From Acidiferrum sp963771295 (lineage in GTDB: Bacteria; Acidobacteriota; Terriglobia; Acidiferrales; UBA7541): 64,000 bases of DNA. Within the stretch, counting starts at the first letter, position 1. Each line of letters starts with the position of its first letter. This document shows positions 27,315 through 36,435 of this stretch, piece by piece. The notes beneath the pieces are model-generated. The model saw nothing but the letters and a program-made list of their open reading frames with translations. It was not told where the DNA came from and searched no databases. The stretch is taken from contig CAVYTB010000004.1 in assembly GCA_963771295.1 (NCBI GenBank), positions 124,001 to 188,000 of the forward strand. The letters run 5' to 3'. The position numbers and the translations under genes were made by a program.

Positions 27315-28316
27315 CTAGGATTTCACCGGGCCTGAAGAATTGCCCACGATGAGTTCGGCGTGGATTTCGTACTCCCGGCCTTGCGGATTGGTTGAACTGC
27401 AAAGCTCATGAAGCGCGTCAGCTGCCATCTGTCCCAGCAAATCTCGATGGATGTCCACGGTAGTGATAGAGGGGTTGCTGTATTCTGCGAGGCGCGTGCG
27501 GTCGAAGCCGGTCACTGATATATCTTCAGGGATGCGATATCCCGCGGAAATTAGGCCCTTCATGACACCCACGGCCGTAAGGTCGTTGACAGCCATCACC
27601 GCTGTGGGGACCAGCGACATTTTTCCGATGGCCAGACCGGCGGCAAGTCCGCCTTCAAAGCGCAGGTCGCCATGCAGGACGGGGCCGGGTTCCATGCCGA
27701 AGGAGCGCATGGCTTTCTCGTACGACTCCAACCGCGCGATGTTGGATTTTAGTTTCGGGCGGCCGGCGACGAATGCGATCTTGCGATGCCCTTGTTGATG
27801 CAAATGTTTGACGACCAGCTCAATTCCAGAGGCGTAGTCGATTCGCAGAGTGCTGACGTATCCGCGAGCGGGCGCGAGATCCAGAAATGTGACGGCAATT
27901 TTTCTGTGCGTCAATTCGTTGATCAAGCGCGCGCTGATTTCTGAAGTCATGATGGCCACGCCGCTGACGCTGTGCGCCATCATGCGGCTGGCCGCTTCCT
28001 GCGTGCGGCGCGGATTGTAATCGGTGTCGCTGAGGACAGCTTCGTAACCGAGCTGGCGTGTGCGAGCCAGAAAACTTTTGATGACCTCAGGGAAAAAAGG
28101 ATTTTCAATATCGGAGACGATGATTCCCAAGGTGCGTGTGTCGCGAGAAGCCAGACGGCGCGCGTGAATGTTCGGCAGATAACCGAGGCGTTTTACCGTG
28201 GAGAGAACCAGGCCTTGAGTCCTGCGGCCGACTTTGCCACGTTTATTCAGAACATTGGAAACGGTCGCGGTAGATACGCCTGCAGCTTTTGCCACATCTC
28301 GTATCGTTAGACCCAT
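27315..28316 (-). CDS. LacI-family transcriptional regulator
   Basis: The 333-residue protein starts MGLTIRDVAKAAGVSTATVSNVLN, the LacI helix-turn-helix, followed by the hinge helix region (SRDTRTLGIIVSDIENPFFPEV) and a periplasmic-binding-protein-like effector domain (ITGFDRTRLAEYSNPSITTVDIHRDLLGQMAADALHEL-type C-terminal). It binds DNA as a dimer and responds to a sugar. I chose 28316 because family members begin right before the HTH. The frame is open to 28418, but that extension would overlap a well-formed promoter on the opposite strand. It is divergent from the Oar-type receptor gene, so that gene and its own expression are the likely targets. Confidence 0.9.
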   Translation of the reverse strand: MGLTIRDVAKAAGVSTATVSNVLNKRGKVGRRTQGLVLSTVKRLGYLPNIHARRLASRDTRTLGIIVSDIENPFFPEVIKSFLARTRQLGYEAVLSDTDYNPRRTQEAASRMMAHSVSGVAIMTSEISARLINELTHRKIAVTFLDLAPARGYVSTLRIDYASGIELVVKHLHQQGHRKIAFVAGRPKLKSNIARLESYEKAMRSFGMEPGPVLHGDLRFEGGLAAGLAIGKMSLVPTAVMAVNDLTAVGVMKGLISAGYRIPEDISVTGFDRTRLAEYSNPSITTVDIHRDLLGQMAADALHELCSSTNPQGREYEIHAELIVGNSSGPVKS

Positions 28317-28408
28317 AAAAGCAGAGACCAGATCCTCGAGCATCGATGCAGGTTCGCGCGGCGAGAGAATAAACCTGTCGAGGGCAGAGTATAAATGAAA
28401 AAATCTGC

Positions 28409-28437
28409 TTGACAACATGCAAAACAGTGTGTATTAC
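28409..28437 (+). promoter_or_regulatory. Sigma70-type promoter of the Oar-type receptor gene
   Basis: TTGACA at 28409-28414 matches the -35 consensus perfectly. It is followed by a 17-bp spacer and TATTAC at 28432-28437 (4 of 6 to the -10 consensus). Transcription would start near 28444, giving a leader of about 230 nt before the ATG at 28673. The 356-bp interval 28317-28672 otherwise holds the operator listed next and no gene. Confidence 0.65.
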
Positions 28438-28449
28438 TTTTGCCCAAGG

Positions 28450-28461
28450 TTAAGCGGTTAA
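28450..28461 (+). promoter_or_regulatory. LacI-type operator candidate just downstream of the promoter
   Basis: TTAAGCGGTTAA is one base away from the perfect palindrome TTAAGCGCTTAA, with a central CG as bound by LacI-family dimers. It begins about 6 bp after the predicted transcription start, the standard position for roadblock repression. The gene for a LacI-family regulator lies 134 bp away in divergent orientation. Confidence 0.55.
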
Positions 28462-28672
28462 TTTGTTTTGTTGGGGTGCCTGGTAGTGGGTTTCCAAACC
28501 CAATTCCGGGTATTTTCGCGTTTTAGGTGGTTTAAGAAAATGGTGCCGTGACGTCATTGCGGCCGCACGACTCAGGATTTCCTGACGGGGATTCCTTCTG
28601 CCGGGTCGCAGGCGCGTTTCGTCGGATTGAAACGGTTGTATTCTGACGAGTCGAAAAAAGTGGGGAGGCGGC

Positions 28673-31600
28673 ATGAAGTTCAGGATGAACGTTTTTGGTA
28701 GCTACAGTTTCGCCTTATTGCTTTCACTGACAATTCTGGTTTTTGTCGCACGGCCACTGCACGCGCAGGTCGATGCCGGTTCGATATTGGGGACGATAAC
28801 GGACCCGTCGGGCGCGGTAATCAGCGGCGCCACGGTGGCACTGACGAACGAAGGGACAGGCGCGAGCCTGTCAACCACGACCGGTTCCGACGGGCTGTAC
28901 AAGTTCTCTCCTGTGCGCATTGGCTCCTACAAGATCGACGTTAGCTATCAAGGGTTCCAATCGATGACCGCCAAGGGAGTAACCGTCAACGTCGGGGCGG
29001 ACGTGGTGCAGAATTTCACGATGAAGCCGGGGAGCGTTTCTCAGTCGGTTGAAGTGTCGGCTGCGCCACCGCTTCTGGAATCGCAGAGCGCATCTGTGGG
29101 CCAGGTGGTTGACTCCAAAAGCGTGAACGATCTTCCTCTGAACGGCAGGAATTTTACGTTCCTCGCGCAGATCGCCGCGGGTGTGAACACGCCGCAGGCC
29201 GACACGCGTGGTAACGCCGCCAGTGGCGCGTTCGCCGCCAACGGCTTGCGCCCGTCGCAGAATAACTACTTGCTGGACGGTATCGACAATAACTCCGACA
29301 CGGTGGATTTTCTTAATGGCACGAACTACATCGTTCTTCCTCCGGTGGACGCCGTCCAGGAATTCAAAGTGCAGACTTCTGACTTCAGCGCGGAGTTTGG
29401 CCGCTCTGGAGCCGCGGTTTTGAATGCGACGATCAAATCCGGCACGAACGACTTCCACGGCACATTATGGGAATTCTTCCGCAACGACGTGCTGGACGCA
29501 GCGGATTGGTTTGAAAATGCAGGGAATATCAAGAAGGGCGCTCTGCAACAGAACCAGTTTGGAGTGGCAGCCGGCGGCCCGGTCATAATTCCGCACGTGT
29601 TTAACGGCCGAAACAAATTGTTTATCTTCGGCGATTATGAAGGGTTCCGCAGGGTTCAGGGACAAACTCAGACTGGAACAGTGCCCACCGTTGCCGAACG
29701 CAACAGCGGTTTCACCGACTTCTCGGATCTCATCTCTGGTCAGACCAGTGGCAAGGCACAGACCGACATTCTGGGGCGCATTCTGCCACCGGGAACCATC
29801 ATGGATCCCGCTACGACTCGTGCCGTTACTGCGAACCTTCCCGACCCGGTGACTGGATTGATGGCAACCTCGACAGGTTATGTTCGGGATCCGTTTGGTT
29901 CGCTTGGAATGGCGGGATGCCCAATTAATACAACCAATTTCGGCGGCGGCAACGTATCCGCTTGCGCACTGAATCAGATTCCACTGGGACGGCTAGATGC
30001 GAATGCTATTGCATTGATGAAACTCTATCCGCTTCCGACCACCGGTTCGCTGCTCTCAAATTACGCGACTTCTCCAAAGCTTTACGAGCACCGCAACGCC
30101 TTTGACGTCCGCATGGACGCCAATATGAGCGACAAGAATCAAGTCTTCTTCCGATTCAGCTATGTGGACGACCCACAATTCATTCCCGGTCTTTTCGGCG
30201 GGATAGCGGACGGTGGCGCCTTCCAGCAAGGTGATCAGACGGCGATCGCTCAGCAGGGCGCGCTTGGCTGGACGCACACATTTTCACCGACTTTGATCAA
30301 CGAGGCACGAGTCGGGTTTAACTACCTGCATACCACGCGCGAAGGACCAGTCTCGAACGAACTGGGCATTCCCGATCAGTATGGCATTCAGGACGTTCCG
30401 CAAGTGCCAGGCAATGGAGGTCTGCCGGCGTTCGGCATCGGCGGCTTGTCGACCTTGGGCAGCAACGCGTTTTTGCCCTCAAACGAGGTCAGCCAGACCC
30501 TGCAGCTGACGGACGATATAACCAAGATTTTTGGGAAACACACTTTCAAGATGGGCTTCGAATGGCAGCACGTGAAGTTCACCACCTTGCAGCCACCCTG
30601 GTCGCACGGTGAATTCGATTACAACGGTGCTTTCACGGACGTTGCCGGAGGTTCCAATTCATCGAACACCGGCCGCGCGGACTTCCTGTTGACGCCAACC
30701 CCATTTCCAACCACGGGTCCGTACGCCGGCGCTGCCGGCGGAGTGAATTATGTAGGCGGCTCCAGCCAGGTGTACCTGTCGAATATCGCCTTGACCGACG
30801 ATGGCAAAAATTACTGGGGCGGTTATGTGAACGATAGCTGGAAGGTGAACGCCAAGCTGACCGTTAATTTAGGTTTGCGTTATGACTACTTTGGCCTGGT
30901 CGGTGAGAATCACTCGAATCAGGCGAACTACGTGCCGAATGCCCTAGGCAATCCGGTGTACCTGATTCCGAACGGGCCGAATGCGGGTAACCTGTCACCA
31001 AGTTTTATTTCCGTGCTTGGACAGTCGGGCGTGTCGATACTGACGACCAGCGCATACGGCGCCGGACTAGGGCACTCGCAAACGACCAATTTTGCTCCAC
31101 GAATCGGCCTAGCATACCAAGTCAATCCCAAGCTGGTGGTACGTGCTGGATGGGGCATCTTCTACAACGGCTTTGAGAATCGCGGATATTCGCCGAACAT
31201 TGGTGAAAACTATCCATTCCAATTCCAGTTTAACTTCCCGGCACCAAACAGTGTCAGCCCGTATATATTCACGACGACGAGCGGCACCCCCTGCCCGACG
31301 GCGGGTCCCGGCGGTTCCGCGACGTTTGAAACGGGATTCTCGTGCACGCCACTCAGCCCACAGCTGGTGAACGCCAACGGACTGGCATTGCTGGGGATTC
31401 AGTTCAACTACCAAACTCCATACAACATGGGCGCCAACCTGACGATGCAATACCAGATCACGCCGACGTTGGCATTGACGGCGGGTTACGTGGGCACGAA
31501 TGCGCGCCATCTGGAAGTGTTTCCCAATACGACGAACAGCATCTCAACGATTAGCTACTACAATACTTCGACCTCGAGCCTCATTCCGTATCCGAGTTTA

Positions 31601-32506
31601 GGACGGAATCCCAGCTATGCAGCTACGGAAGGAAACAGCAACTACTACGGATTGCTGGTGACGCTGGAAAAACGGTTCGCGAACGGGCTGAACTTCCTGG
31701 CGAACTACACTTATTCGAAAACGCTGACGGACGCACATGACTTGCTCAATGGTGGGAGCGTCGGCTTTGGGTCCAATGCTGTGAACGGATACCGTGCGCC
31801 GGCGGTTCCTGGCTACGGAATCCACGCGGATTACGGGCTGGCTCCCTTCGACATCCGAAACGTGTTCCACTTCAGCGGGGGATATCAATTGCCGTTCGGT
31901 AAGGGACAGAAATACATGTCGGACGCCACGGGGATCAAAAACCAAATTGTCGGAGGCTGGAGTGTGAACTGGCTGATGACATTTGAGGGTGGTCAGCCGA
32001 TTACCCTCACGTGTCCATCGACTACAGCGGCAGGCTTGAGCTGCGGTGTGCTTCGCGTGCCAGGCCAGCCTTTGAAGCTTGGACTGCATACCGACTCGAA
32101 CGGCAAGCTGAGCTGGTTCGGCAATCCGAACGCATTCAATCAACCTTGCCAGATCGGGCAAACAGGCGCACCGCTCACCGATTCCCCGGTGGGCTGCATA
32201 CCATTAACCGGCACAGCGGCGCTCGGCGGCTTATTGCAGGTGCCGGGACCGCCATTCAGCAGGGTGGACTTCTCAATCTTCAAGAATTTCCCGATTAAAG
32301 AGAGCGTGTACCTGCAATTCCGAACGGAATTCTTTAACATCGCGAACCATCCTACTTTCAATGCTCCGAATTTCGGCGGCAACGGAGTGGTGGCGGTATC
32401 CGGTTCGGGCGATTACACCAGTTCGGCATTCGGTGAAATTGGCTCAACGCGAAGCGACCCGTATGACGCAAGGCAGATCCAATTCGCGCTTAAGCTGTAT
32501 TTCTAA
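28673..32506 (+). CDS. Oar-type TonB-dependent outer-membrane receptor with carboxypeptidase-regulatory-like domain
   Basis: The 1277-residue protein has a signal peptide (cleavage after PLHAQ, about residue 33), an N-terminal CarboxypepD_reg-like domain (GSILGTITDPSGAVISGATV to about residue 115), a plug domain (LPLNGRNFTFLAQIAAGVNTP onwards) and a long beta barrel ending in an aromatic residue (ALKLYF), the outer-membrane insertion signature. Acidobacteriota carry many such receptors, thought to import glycans or large substrates. GGAGG precedes the ATG. The LacI regulator, the operator-like site and the downstream galactosidases suggest a galactoside-containing ligand. A hairpin terminator follows the gene. 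Confidence 0.9.
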   Translation: MKFRMNVFGSYSFALLLSLTILVFVARPLHAQVDAGSILGTITDPSGAVISGATVALTNEGTGASLSTTTGSDGLYKFSPVRIGSYKIDVSYQGFQSMTAKGVTVNVGADVVQNFTMKPGSVSQSVEVSAAPPLLESQSASVGQVVDSKSVNDLPLNGRNFTFLAQIAAGVNTPQADTRGNAASGAFAANGLRPSQNNYLLDGIDNNSDTVDFLNGTNYIVLPPVDAVQEFKVQTSDFSAEFGRSGAAVLNATIKSGTNDFHGTLWEFFRNDVLDAADWFENAGNIKKGALQQNQFGVAAGGPVIIPHVFNGRNKLFIFGDYEGFRRVQGQTQTGTVPTVAERNSGFTDFSDLISGQTSGKAQTDILGRILPPGTIMDPATTRAVTANLPDPVTGLMATSTGYVRDPFGSLGMAGCPINTTNFGGGNVSACALNQIPLGRLDANAIALMKLYPLPTTGSLLSNYATSPKLYEHRNAFDVRMDANMSDKNQVFFRFSYVDDPQFIPGLFGGIADGGAFQQGDQTAIAQQGALGWTHTFSPTLINEARVGFNYLHTTREGPVSNELGIPDQYGIQDVPQVPGNGGLPAFGIGGLSTLGSNAFLPSNEVSQTLQLTDDITKIFGKHTFKMGFEWQHVKFTTLQPPWSHGEFDYNGAFTDVAGGSNSSNTGRADFLLTPTPFPTTGPYAGAAGGVNYVGGSSQVYLSNIALTDDGKNYWGGYVNDSWKVNAKLTVNLGLRYDYFGLVGENHSNQANYVPNALGNPVYLIPNGPNAGNLSPSFISVLGQSGVSILTTSAYGAGLGHSQTTNFAPRIGLAYQVNPKLVVRAGWGIFYNGFENRGYSPNIGENYPFQFQFNFPAPNSVSPYIFTTTSGTPCPTAGPGGSATFETGFSCTPLSPQLVNANGLALLGIQFNYQTPYNMGANLTMQYQITPTLALTAGYVGTNARHLEVFPNTTNSISTISYYNTSTSSLIPYPSLGRNPSYAATEGNSNYYGLLVTLEKRFANGLNFLANYTYSKTLTDAHDLLNGGSVGFGSNAVNGYRAPAVPGYGIHADYGLAPFDIRNVFHFSGGYQLPFGKGQKYMSDATGIKNQIVGGWSVNWLMTFEGGQPITLTCPSTTAAGLSCGVLRVPGQPLKLGLHTDSNGKLSWFGNPNAFNQPCQIGQTGAPLTDSPVGCIPLTGTAALGGLLQVPGPPFSRVDFSIFKNFPIKESVYLQFRTEFFNIANHPTFNAPNFGGNGVVAVSGSGDYTSSAFGEIGSTRSDPYDARQIQFALKLYF

Positions 32507-32527
32507 CAGACCCTAACACACCACGGA

Positions 32528-32558
32528 TAAAGGTGCTTCGAGAGAGGCGCCTTTATTT
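32528..32558 (+). terminator. Rho-independent terminator after the receptor gene
   Basis: A 9-bp stem (TAAAGGTGC at 32528-32536 with GCGCCTTTA at 32547-32555, one T-G pair) encloses a 10-nt loop and runs into TTT. It lies 22 bp after the receptor stop. The T-run is short, so termination may be partial. Confidence 0.65.
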
Positions 32559-32611
32559 CGATCTTCAGGTGCCGGCCCGGCCTTGCAGCACCGTGATACC
32601 ATGCAGGAATT

Positions 32612-34027
32612 GTGACGCGAAGGTATTCGTCAATGACATGTGCGTTTCTGACTCTCGTAACGTACATTTCCGCGACACCGGCAGCGCGCGCCCAGAAACA
32701 GGATCTGGACGCTGAGTTCAAGGCGGCCGTTGCCCAATACGAATCCCGCAAATATCCGGAAGCCACCGCGCAGCTTGAGAAGTTGGTGCGCGAGGTGCCG
32801 GAAAGTTTCGAAGTGCAAGAACTCCTCGGCTTGGTCTACGCGGCCCAATCGCAAAACGACAAGGCCAACGAGCATCTGGAAAAGGCTGTTCGGCTGATAC
32901 CCGATTCCGCGACCGCCCGCACTAATCTAGGCAACAATTTGTTGCGGCTCGGGAAACTCGATCTGGCGGAGCAGCAGTTTAAGCGAGCGGCCGCGCTGGA
33001 CCCCCAGGACTACGAAGCCAATCACAATCTGGGTGAGTTTTACGCCCGGTCGAATAAGATTGCCGAGGCGGTGCCGTTGTTCGAGCGAGCGCAGCGGATT
33101 GATCCATCCGCGTATGACAATGGCTACGATTTGGCACTCGCCTACCTGCTGACCGGACGCTTGAGCGACGCGCGGAATCTAATCCACAATCTGGCCAAAC
33201 AAAAAGACACCGCGGAATTGCACAATCTTTTGGGCGAGGTGGAAGAAAAGGACGGCAACTTCGTGGCTGCGGCCAATGAATTCCAGGCTGCCGCGCACAT
33301 GGATCCCAGTGAAAGCAATATCTTCGATTGGGGCTGCGAGCTTCTTCTTCACCGCACCCTGGAACCGGCAATCGAGGTGTTTCGCCAAGGCGCGGAACGT
33401 TATCCGGATTCGGCGCGCATGGCGATTGGACTGGGGATGGCGCTGTATTCGCTGGGCAAGTACGACGAAGCCGTGAAGTCTTTGTTGCGGGCGGCTGATT
33501 TGAACCCCGGCGATCCTCGTGGTTACCCGTTTTTGTCCGGCGCCTTCGACGCTTCGCCAAGCCAAGCCGAGCAGGTTATCGAGCGATTTCGACGCTTTGC
33601 GGAACTACAACCCAAGAACGGCCAGGCCGTTTATTACTATGCGATGAGCCTGTGGAAAGGGAAAAGGTCGCAAGACCCGAATGTGGATCTGAATGAGGTT
33701 GAAGGGTTGCTGAAGAAATCCATCGCGCTGGATCCTGGACTTGCCGAGGCGCACTTCCAGTTGGCGAATCTATACTCTGACCAACGACAATACGCGGTAG
33801 CGATACCGCAATATTTGAAGGCGCGCGAACTGAATCCGGATTTGGCCGACGTGCATTACCGCCTTGCGCAAGCGTATGTTCGCATGGGAGAGAAAGACGC
33901 GGCGCAAGAGGAATTCAAGGTTTACCAGCGATTGGGCGCGAAGCACCTTTCTGATGTTGAGAAGCAACGCGCGGAAATCCGGCAATTTGTTTACTCAGAA
34001 AAACAGGGCACGGAGGCGAGGCCATGA
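32612..34027 (+). CDS. Exported TPR protein, first gene of a TPR / phosphatase-fold / unknown triad
   Basis: The protein has 471 residues from a GTG start with AGGA upstream. It has a signal peptide (MTRRYSSMTCAFLTLVTYISATPAARA), then at least ten TPR motifs (for example EATAQLEKLVREVPESFEVQELLGLVYAAQSQNDKANEHL). The periplasmic TPR solenoid probably mediates protein contacts. Its stop overlaps the next gene's ATG by 4 bp, so the product is likely to be made with, and perhaps to act with, the alkaline-phosphatase-like protein. TPR plus exported hydrolase-like gene pairs are frequent next to Oar receptors, but no direct function is known. Confidence 0.85.
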   Translation: MTRRYSSMTCAFLTLVTYISATPAARAQKQDLDAEFKAAVAQYESRKYPEATAQLEKLVREVPESFEVQELLGLVYAAQSQNDKANEHLEKAVRLIPDSATARTNLGNNLLRLGKLDLAEQQFKRAAALDPQDYEANHNLGEFYARSNKIAEAVPLFERAQRIDPSAYDNGYDLALAYLLTGRLSDARNLIHNLAKQKDTAELHNLLGEVEEKDGNFVAAANEFQAAAHMDPSESNIFDWGCELLLHRTLEPAIEVFRQGAERYPDSARMAIGLGMALYSLGKYDEAVKSLLRAADLNPGDPRGYPFLSGAFDASPSQAEQVIERFRRFAELQPKNGQAVYYYAMSLWKGKRSQDPNVDLNEVEGLLKKSIALDPGLAEAHFQLANLYSDQRQYAVAIPQYLKARELNPDLADVHYRLAQAYVRMGEKDAAQEEFKVYQRLGAKHLSDVEKQRAEIRQFVYSEKQGTEARP

Positions 34028-35169
34028 GCCGCTCCGCACAACTGGCGCAACAACTGGCCTTCACGCGCAGGGAATTTTTGCGGAAGGCCACGGGCGTGGC
34101 GTTGGGCAGCGCGTTGCTGCGGCCCAGTGCATTCGCGCATGCGAGGACTCCTCCTTCCAAGCGCAAAGTTGTGGTCATCACCTTTGGCGGAGGCGCGCGC
34201 GATCAGGAGACGTTCGCGCCCGAGGGGCAAGAGAACATTCCGCACCTGGTGAAAGAGCTGATACCGCAATCGGCGTTTTTTACGCAGGTGGTCAATCGCG
34301 GAATCCTGGGCCACTATGTCGCTACTGCCAGCCTGGCGACTGGCGTGTATGAAACGATCAACAATTTTGCTTCGCTTCCGCCGGAGTCGCCGACGATATT
34401 TGAATATTTCCGCAAAGATTTCCGGCGACCGGCTTCGGATGCCTGGGTGGTTGCCCCCAGCAACGGGTTCAATCGCATTGGGGAGAGCAGCCATCGCGGC
34501 TTCGGCCCAGGCTCGGGCGCCAGAGTAATCCTGCCCAAATATTTGTTGAGCGCAGCGACGTCGGGCAGCGCGGACTACGGGCATTTGCTGCGCGATAGTT
34601 ATGAGACTCCGCTGTCGGCTCCGACGCTCGGCGGGAATACGTTTGAGCTGGAGCAGATGGAGCGGATACTCAAGCTCTCGGTGGATGACTTCCGGTCGCA
34701 TGCCCGAACATTGTCGAGCCCCGACGAACTATCGGTATACATCGTGCGGCAATTGATGCGGCAACTGGCACCGAGCCTGCTGTGGGTAACCATGCACGAC
34801 ATTGACATTGCGCACGCTGGGGCCTACTCGCTATATATCGACGGAATTCGACGCACTGACCGCCTGTGTGCGGAACTCTGGAAAGCGATTCAGAGCGAAC
34901 CCGAGTACGCGGGCAAAACTAACCTCTTTATTCTTCCCGATTTTGGCCGAGACTCGGACGACGATCCCGGCGGAAATGGTTTTCAACATCATCGCACCGG
35001 CGACGTGCTCTCTCGAACGACGTGGATGATGGCGCTGGGCCCGGGCGTGCGTGAGGGCGTAGTGTTCGACCAGCCGGTGCAGACTATCGATTTTGTGCCT
35101 ACTCTCGGCGCGCTGATGGGCTTTTCGCCGTCCTTCTCGCCCGGCAAACCGATTTCGGAGCTGTTCTAG
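34024..35169 (+). CDS. Tat-exported alkaline-phosphatase/sulfatase-fold protein
   Basis: The 381-residue protein starts with a twin-arginine signal (FTRREFLRKATGVALGSALL, from residue 13). The opening KVVVITFGGGARDQETF and the closing TIDFVPTLGALMGFS match the first strand and the I-x-P-T-L-x-x-L-x-G end of sulfatases and phosphopentomutase-like enzymes. The strand MHDIDIAHAGAYSLYIDGI and LFILPDFGRDSD supply candidate metal ligands (D, H, D). The usual catalytic Ser/Thr/Cys after the first metal Asp is not evident (GGGARDQE), so catalytic activity is uncertain. Distant similarity to DUF1501-type exported proteins is possible. Confidence 0.6.
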   Translation: MSRSAQLAQQLAFTRREFLRKATGVALGSALLRPSAFAHARTPPSKRKVVVITFGGGARDQETFAPEGQENIPHLVKELIPQSAFFTQVVNRGILGHYVATASLATGVYETINNFASLPPESPTIFEYFRKDFRRPASDAWVVAPSNGFNRIGESSHRGFGPGSGARVILPKYLLSAATSGSADYGHLLRDSYETPLSAPTLGGNTFELEQMERILKLSVDDFRSHARTLSSPDELSVYIVRQLMRQLAPSLLWVTMHDIDIAHAGAYSLYIDGIRRTDRLCAELWKAIQSEPEYAGKTNLFILPDFGRDSDDDPGGNGFQHHRTGDVLSRTTWMMALGPGVREGVVFDQPVQTIDFVPTLGALMGFSPSFSPGKPISELF

Positions 35170-35174
35170 TTGTT

Positions 35175-36380
35175 ATGCTGCCCGTCGATCTCAAACCCGA
35201 ACGGTTCAGCGGCTATCCTCCCGAAGCCAGGAAACTTGCGCTGGAGTACATCGGAATGTTCCAGCGCCTGCCCTTGAGTTTTCTTCCCAATCTTTTGCGT
35301 GAAGTAATTGACTACGATTATCGGTTTCCTGCGGAACGCAAGACGCTTGAGAAAGAACTTGAGAACTTGAGCTCGCTTTCGGCGCAGGAATCAAATGAGT
35401 GGTTCCGGGAATTCGCCGCGATTCAGCTATCCGCCAAGCTCGAACAATTTGATTGGGTTAATTCGCCTTCGCAATTCGTGGAGCAACTCTCCTCGCACCT
35501 GTGGACCACGCACCAGTTGGATGCGTTTCGCAAGGCCGCCACGGAATATGCGGATCGATTGCATGCGGCGGTGCGGCCAGATCCACCGGCAGTGCCTCGC
35601 CTGGGAATTGCGGTGATCGGCGAGGGAATCAACGGGTACCAAGAAGCACTGTTCCGCAAATTGCGGCCCCACGGCGCTTACTTCAGCGCGATCCAGCCGG
35701 ATGAAGGATTGCAGCGTTTGCTGGATGTGGTGGCGTCCAGGGCGAAGTCCACGCCGCTTCCGTATGCCCACTGGTACGTTGACGGTGGGCAGGAGCTTCC
35801 GCATGCGCGCGAGATCACCTGCGTTTCTTATCAGAAACTAGGACCGGCGCGCGCCGCGCTGCTAACAAAAATGCAGGCGGAAACCGCAAAGGCCGGTGCA
35901 GGGCCGGAGGCATTGCGCACGGTGATGGCGCAGATGCGTCCCGCGGATCTTGGCTTCGACGAGTCCGGTGATCGCGTGCTGGACCATTTTCAGTTGAAAG
36001 TGCTTACCGAAGGTTCTGGAACGCAAATCTTCAGCACCAGCTTTGCGCAATGGACAGCGCGGGAAGCGTTGCGGCGCGCACAACCTCTGACGTTGATGGT
36101 GCGTTTTGCGCCACGGCAACGGCAGAAGCCCATGAACGAATTACTTTCCCCGAGCCACGAGCCCGCGGAATTGGATCCCATGGGCTCGCTGGTGGATGCG
36201 GATATGGGCGCATACTACAACTGGATTAACCAGCAGCGACTGGCGGGCTCCGAGAAATCACTGTTCCTGGCGTGGTTTGAGAATCACAAGGAAGCCGTGG
36301 CGATCTCGCCATCGATGCCTCGCGGCACGGTGTCCAGTACCGCAGCCACGCTGCCGGAATTGTTGTCCTGGATGGCATAG
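35175..36380 (+). CDS. Conserved-looking protein of unknown function, third gene of the triad
   Basis: I do not recognise this 401-residue protein. It has no signal peptide or membrane segment. The N-terminus is helical and acidic (to about residue 130), and residues about 140-230 look alpha/beta (LGIAVIGEGINGYQEALFRKLRPHGAYF, YAHWYVDGGQEL). The C-terminal third contains FSTSFAQWTAREALRRAQPLTLMVRFAPRQR. It begins 5 bp after the phosphatase-fold gene, so the two are co-transcribed. A cytoplasmic partner of two exported proteins is odd and suggests a regulatory or assembly role, which is only a guess. Confidence 0.75.
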   Translation: MLPVDLKPERFSGYPPEARKLALEYIGMFQRLPLSFLPNLLREVIDYDYRFPAERKTLEKELENLSSLSAQESNEWFREFAAIQLSAKLEQFDWVNSPSQFVEQLSSHLWTTHQLDAFRKAATEYADRLHAAVRPDPPAVPRLGIAVIGEGINGYQEALFRKLRPHGAYFSAIQPDEGLQRLLDVVASRAKSTPLPYAHWYVDGGQELPHAREITCVSYQKLGPARAALLTKMQAETAKAGAGPEALRTVMAQMRPADLGFDESGDRVLDHFQLKVLTEGSGTQIFSTSFAQWTAREALRRAQPLTLMVRFAPRQRQKPMNELLSPSHEPAELDPMGSLVDADMGAYYNWINQQRLAGSEKSLFLAWFENHKEAVAISPSMPRGTVSSTAATLPELLSWMA

Positions 36381-36435
36381 GGCTTTCACGATTTTTCGAT
36401 TTCTGCAGATGCTCTCCAGAATCGGAGGAATCATC

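Noticed and set aside
36196..36435. 80-residue extension of the GH42 gene from the ATG at 36196
   Set aside because: It overlaps the end of the preceding gene and reads Arg/Cys/Trp-rich. The TTG at 36436 has a GGAGGA site and opens a normal signal peptide.
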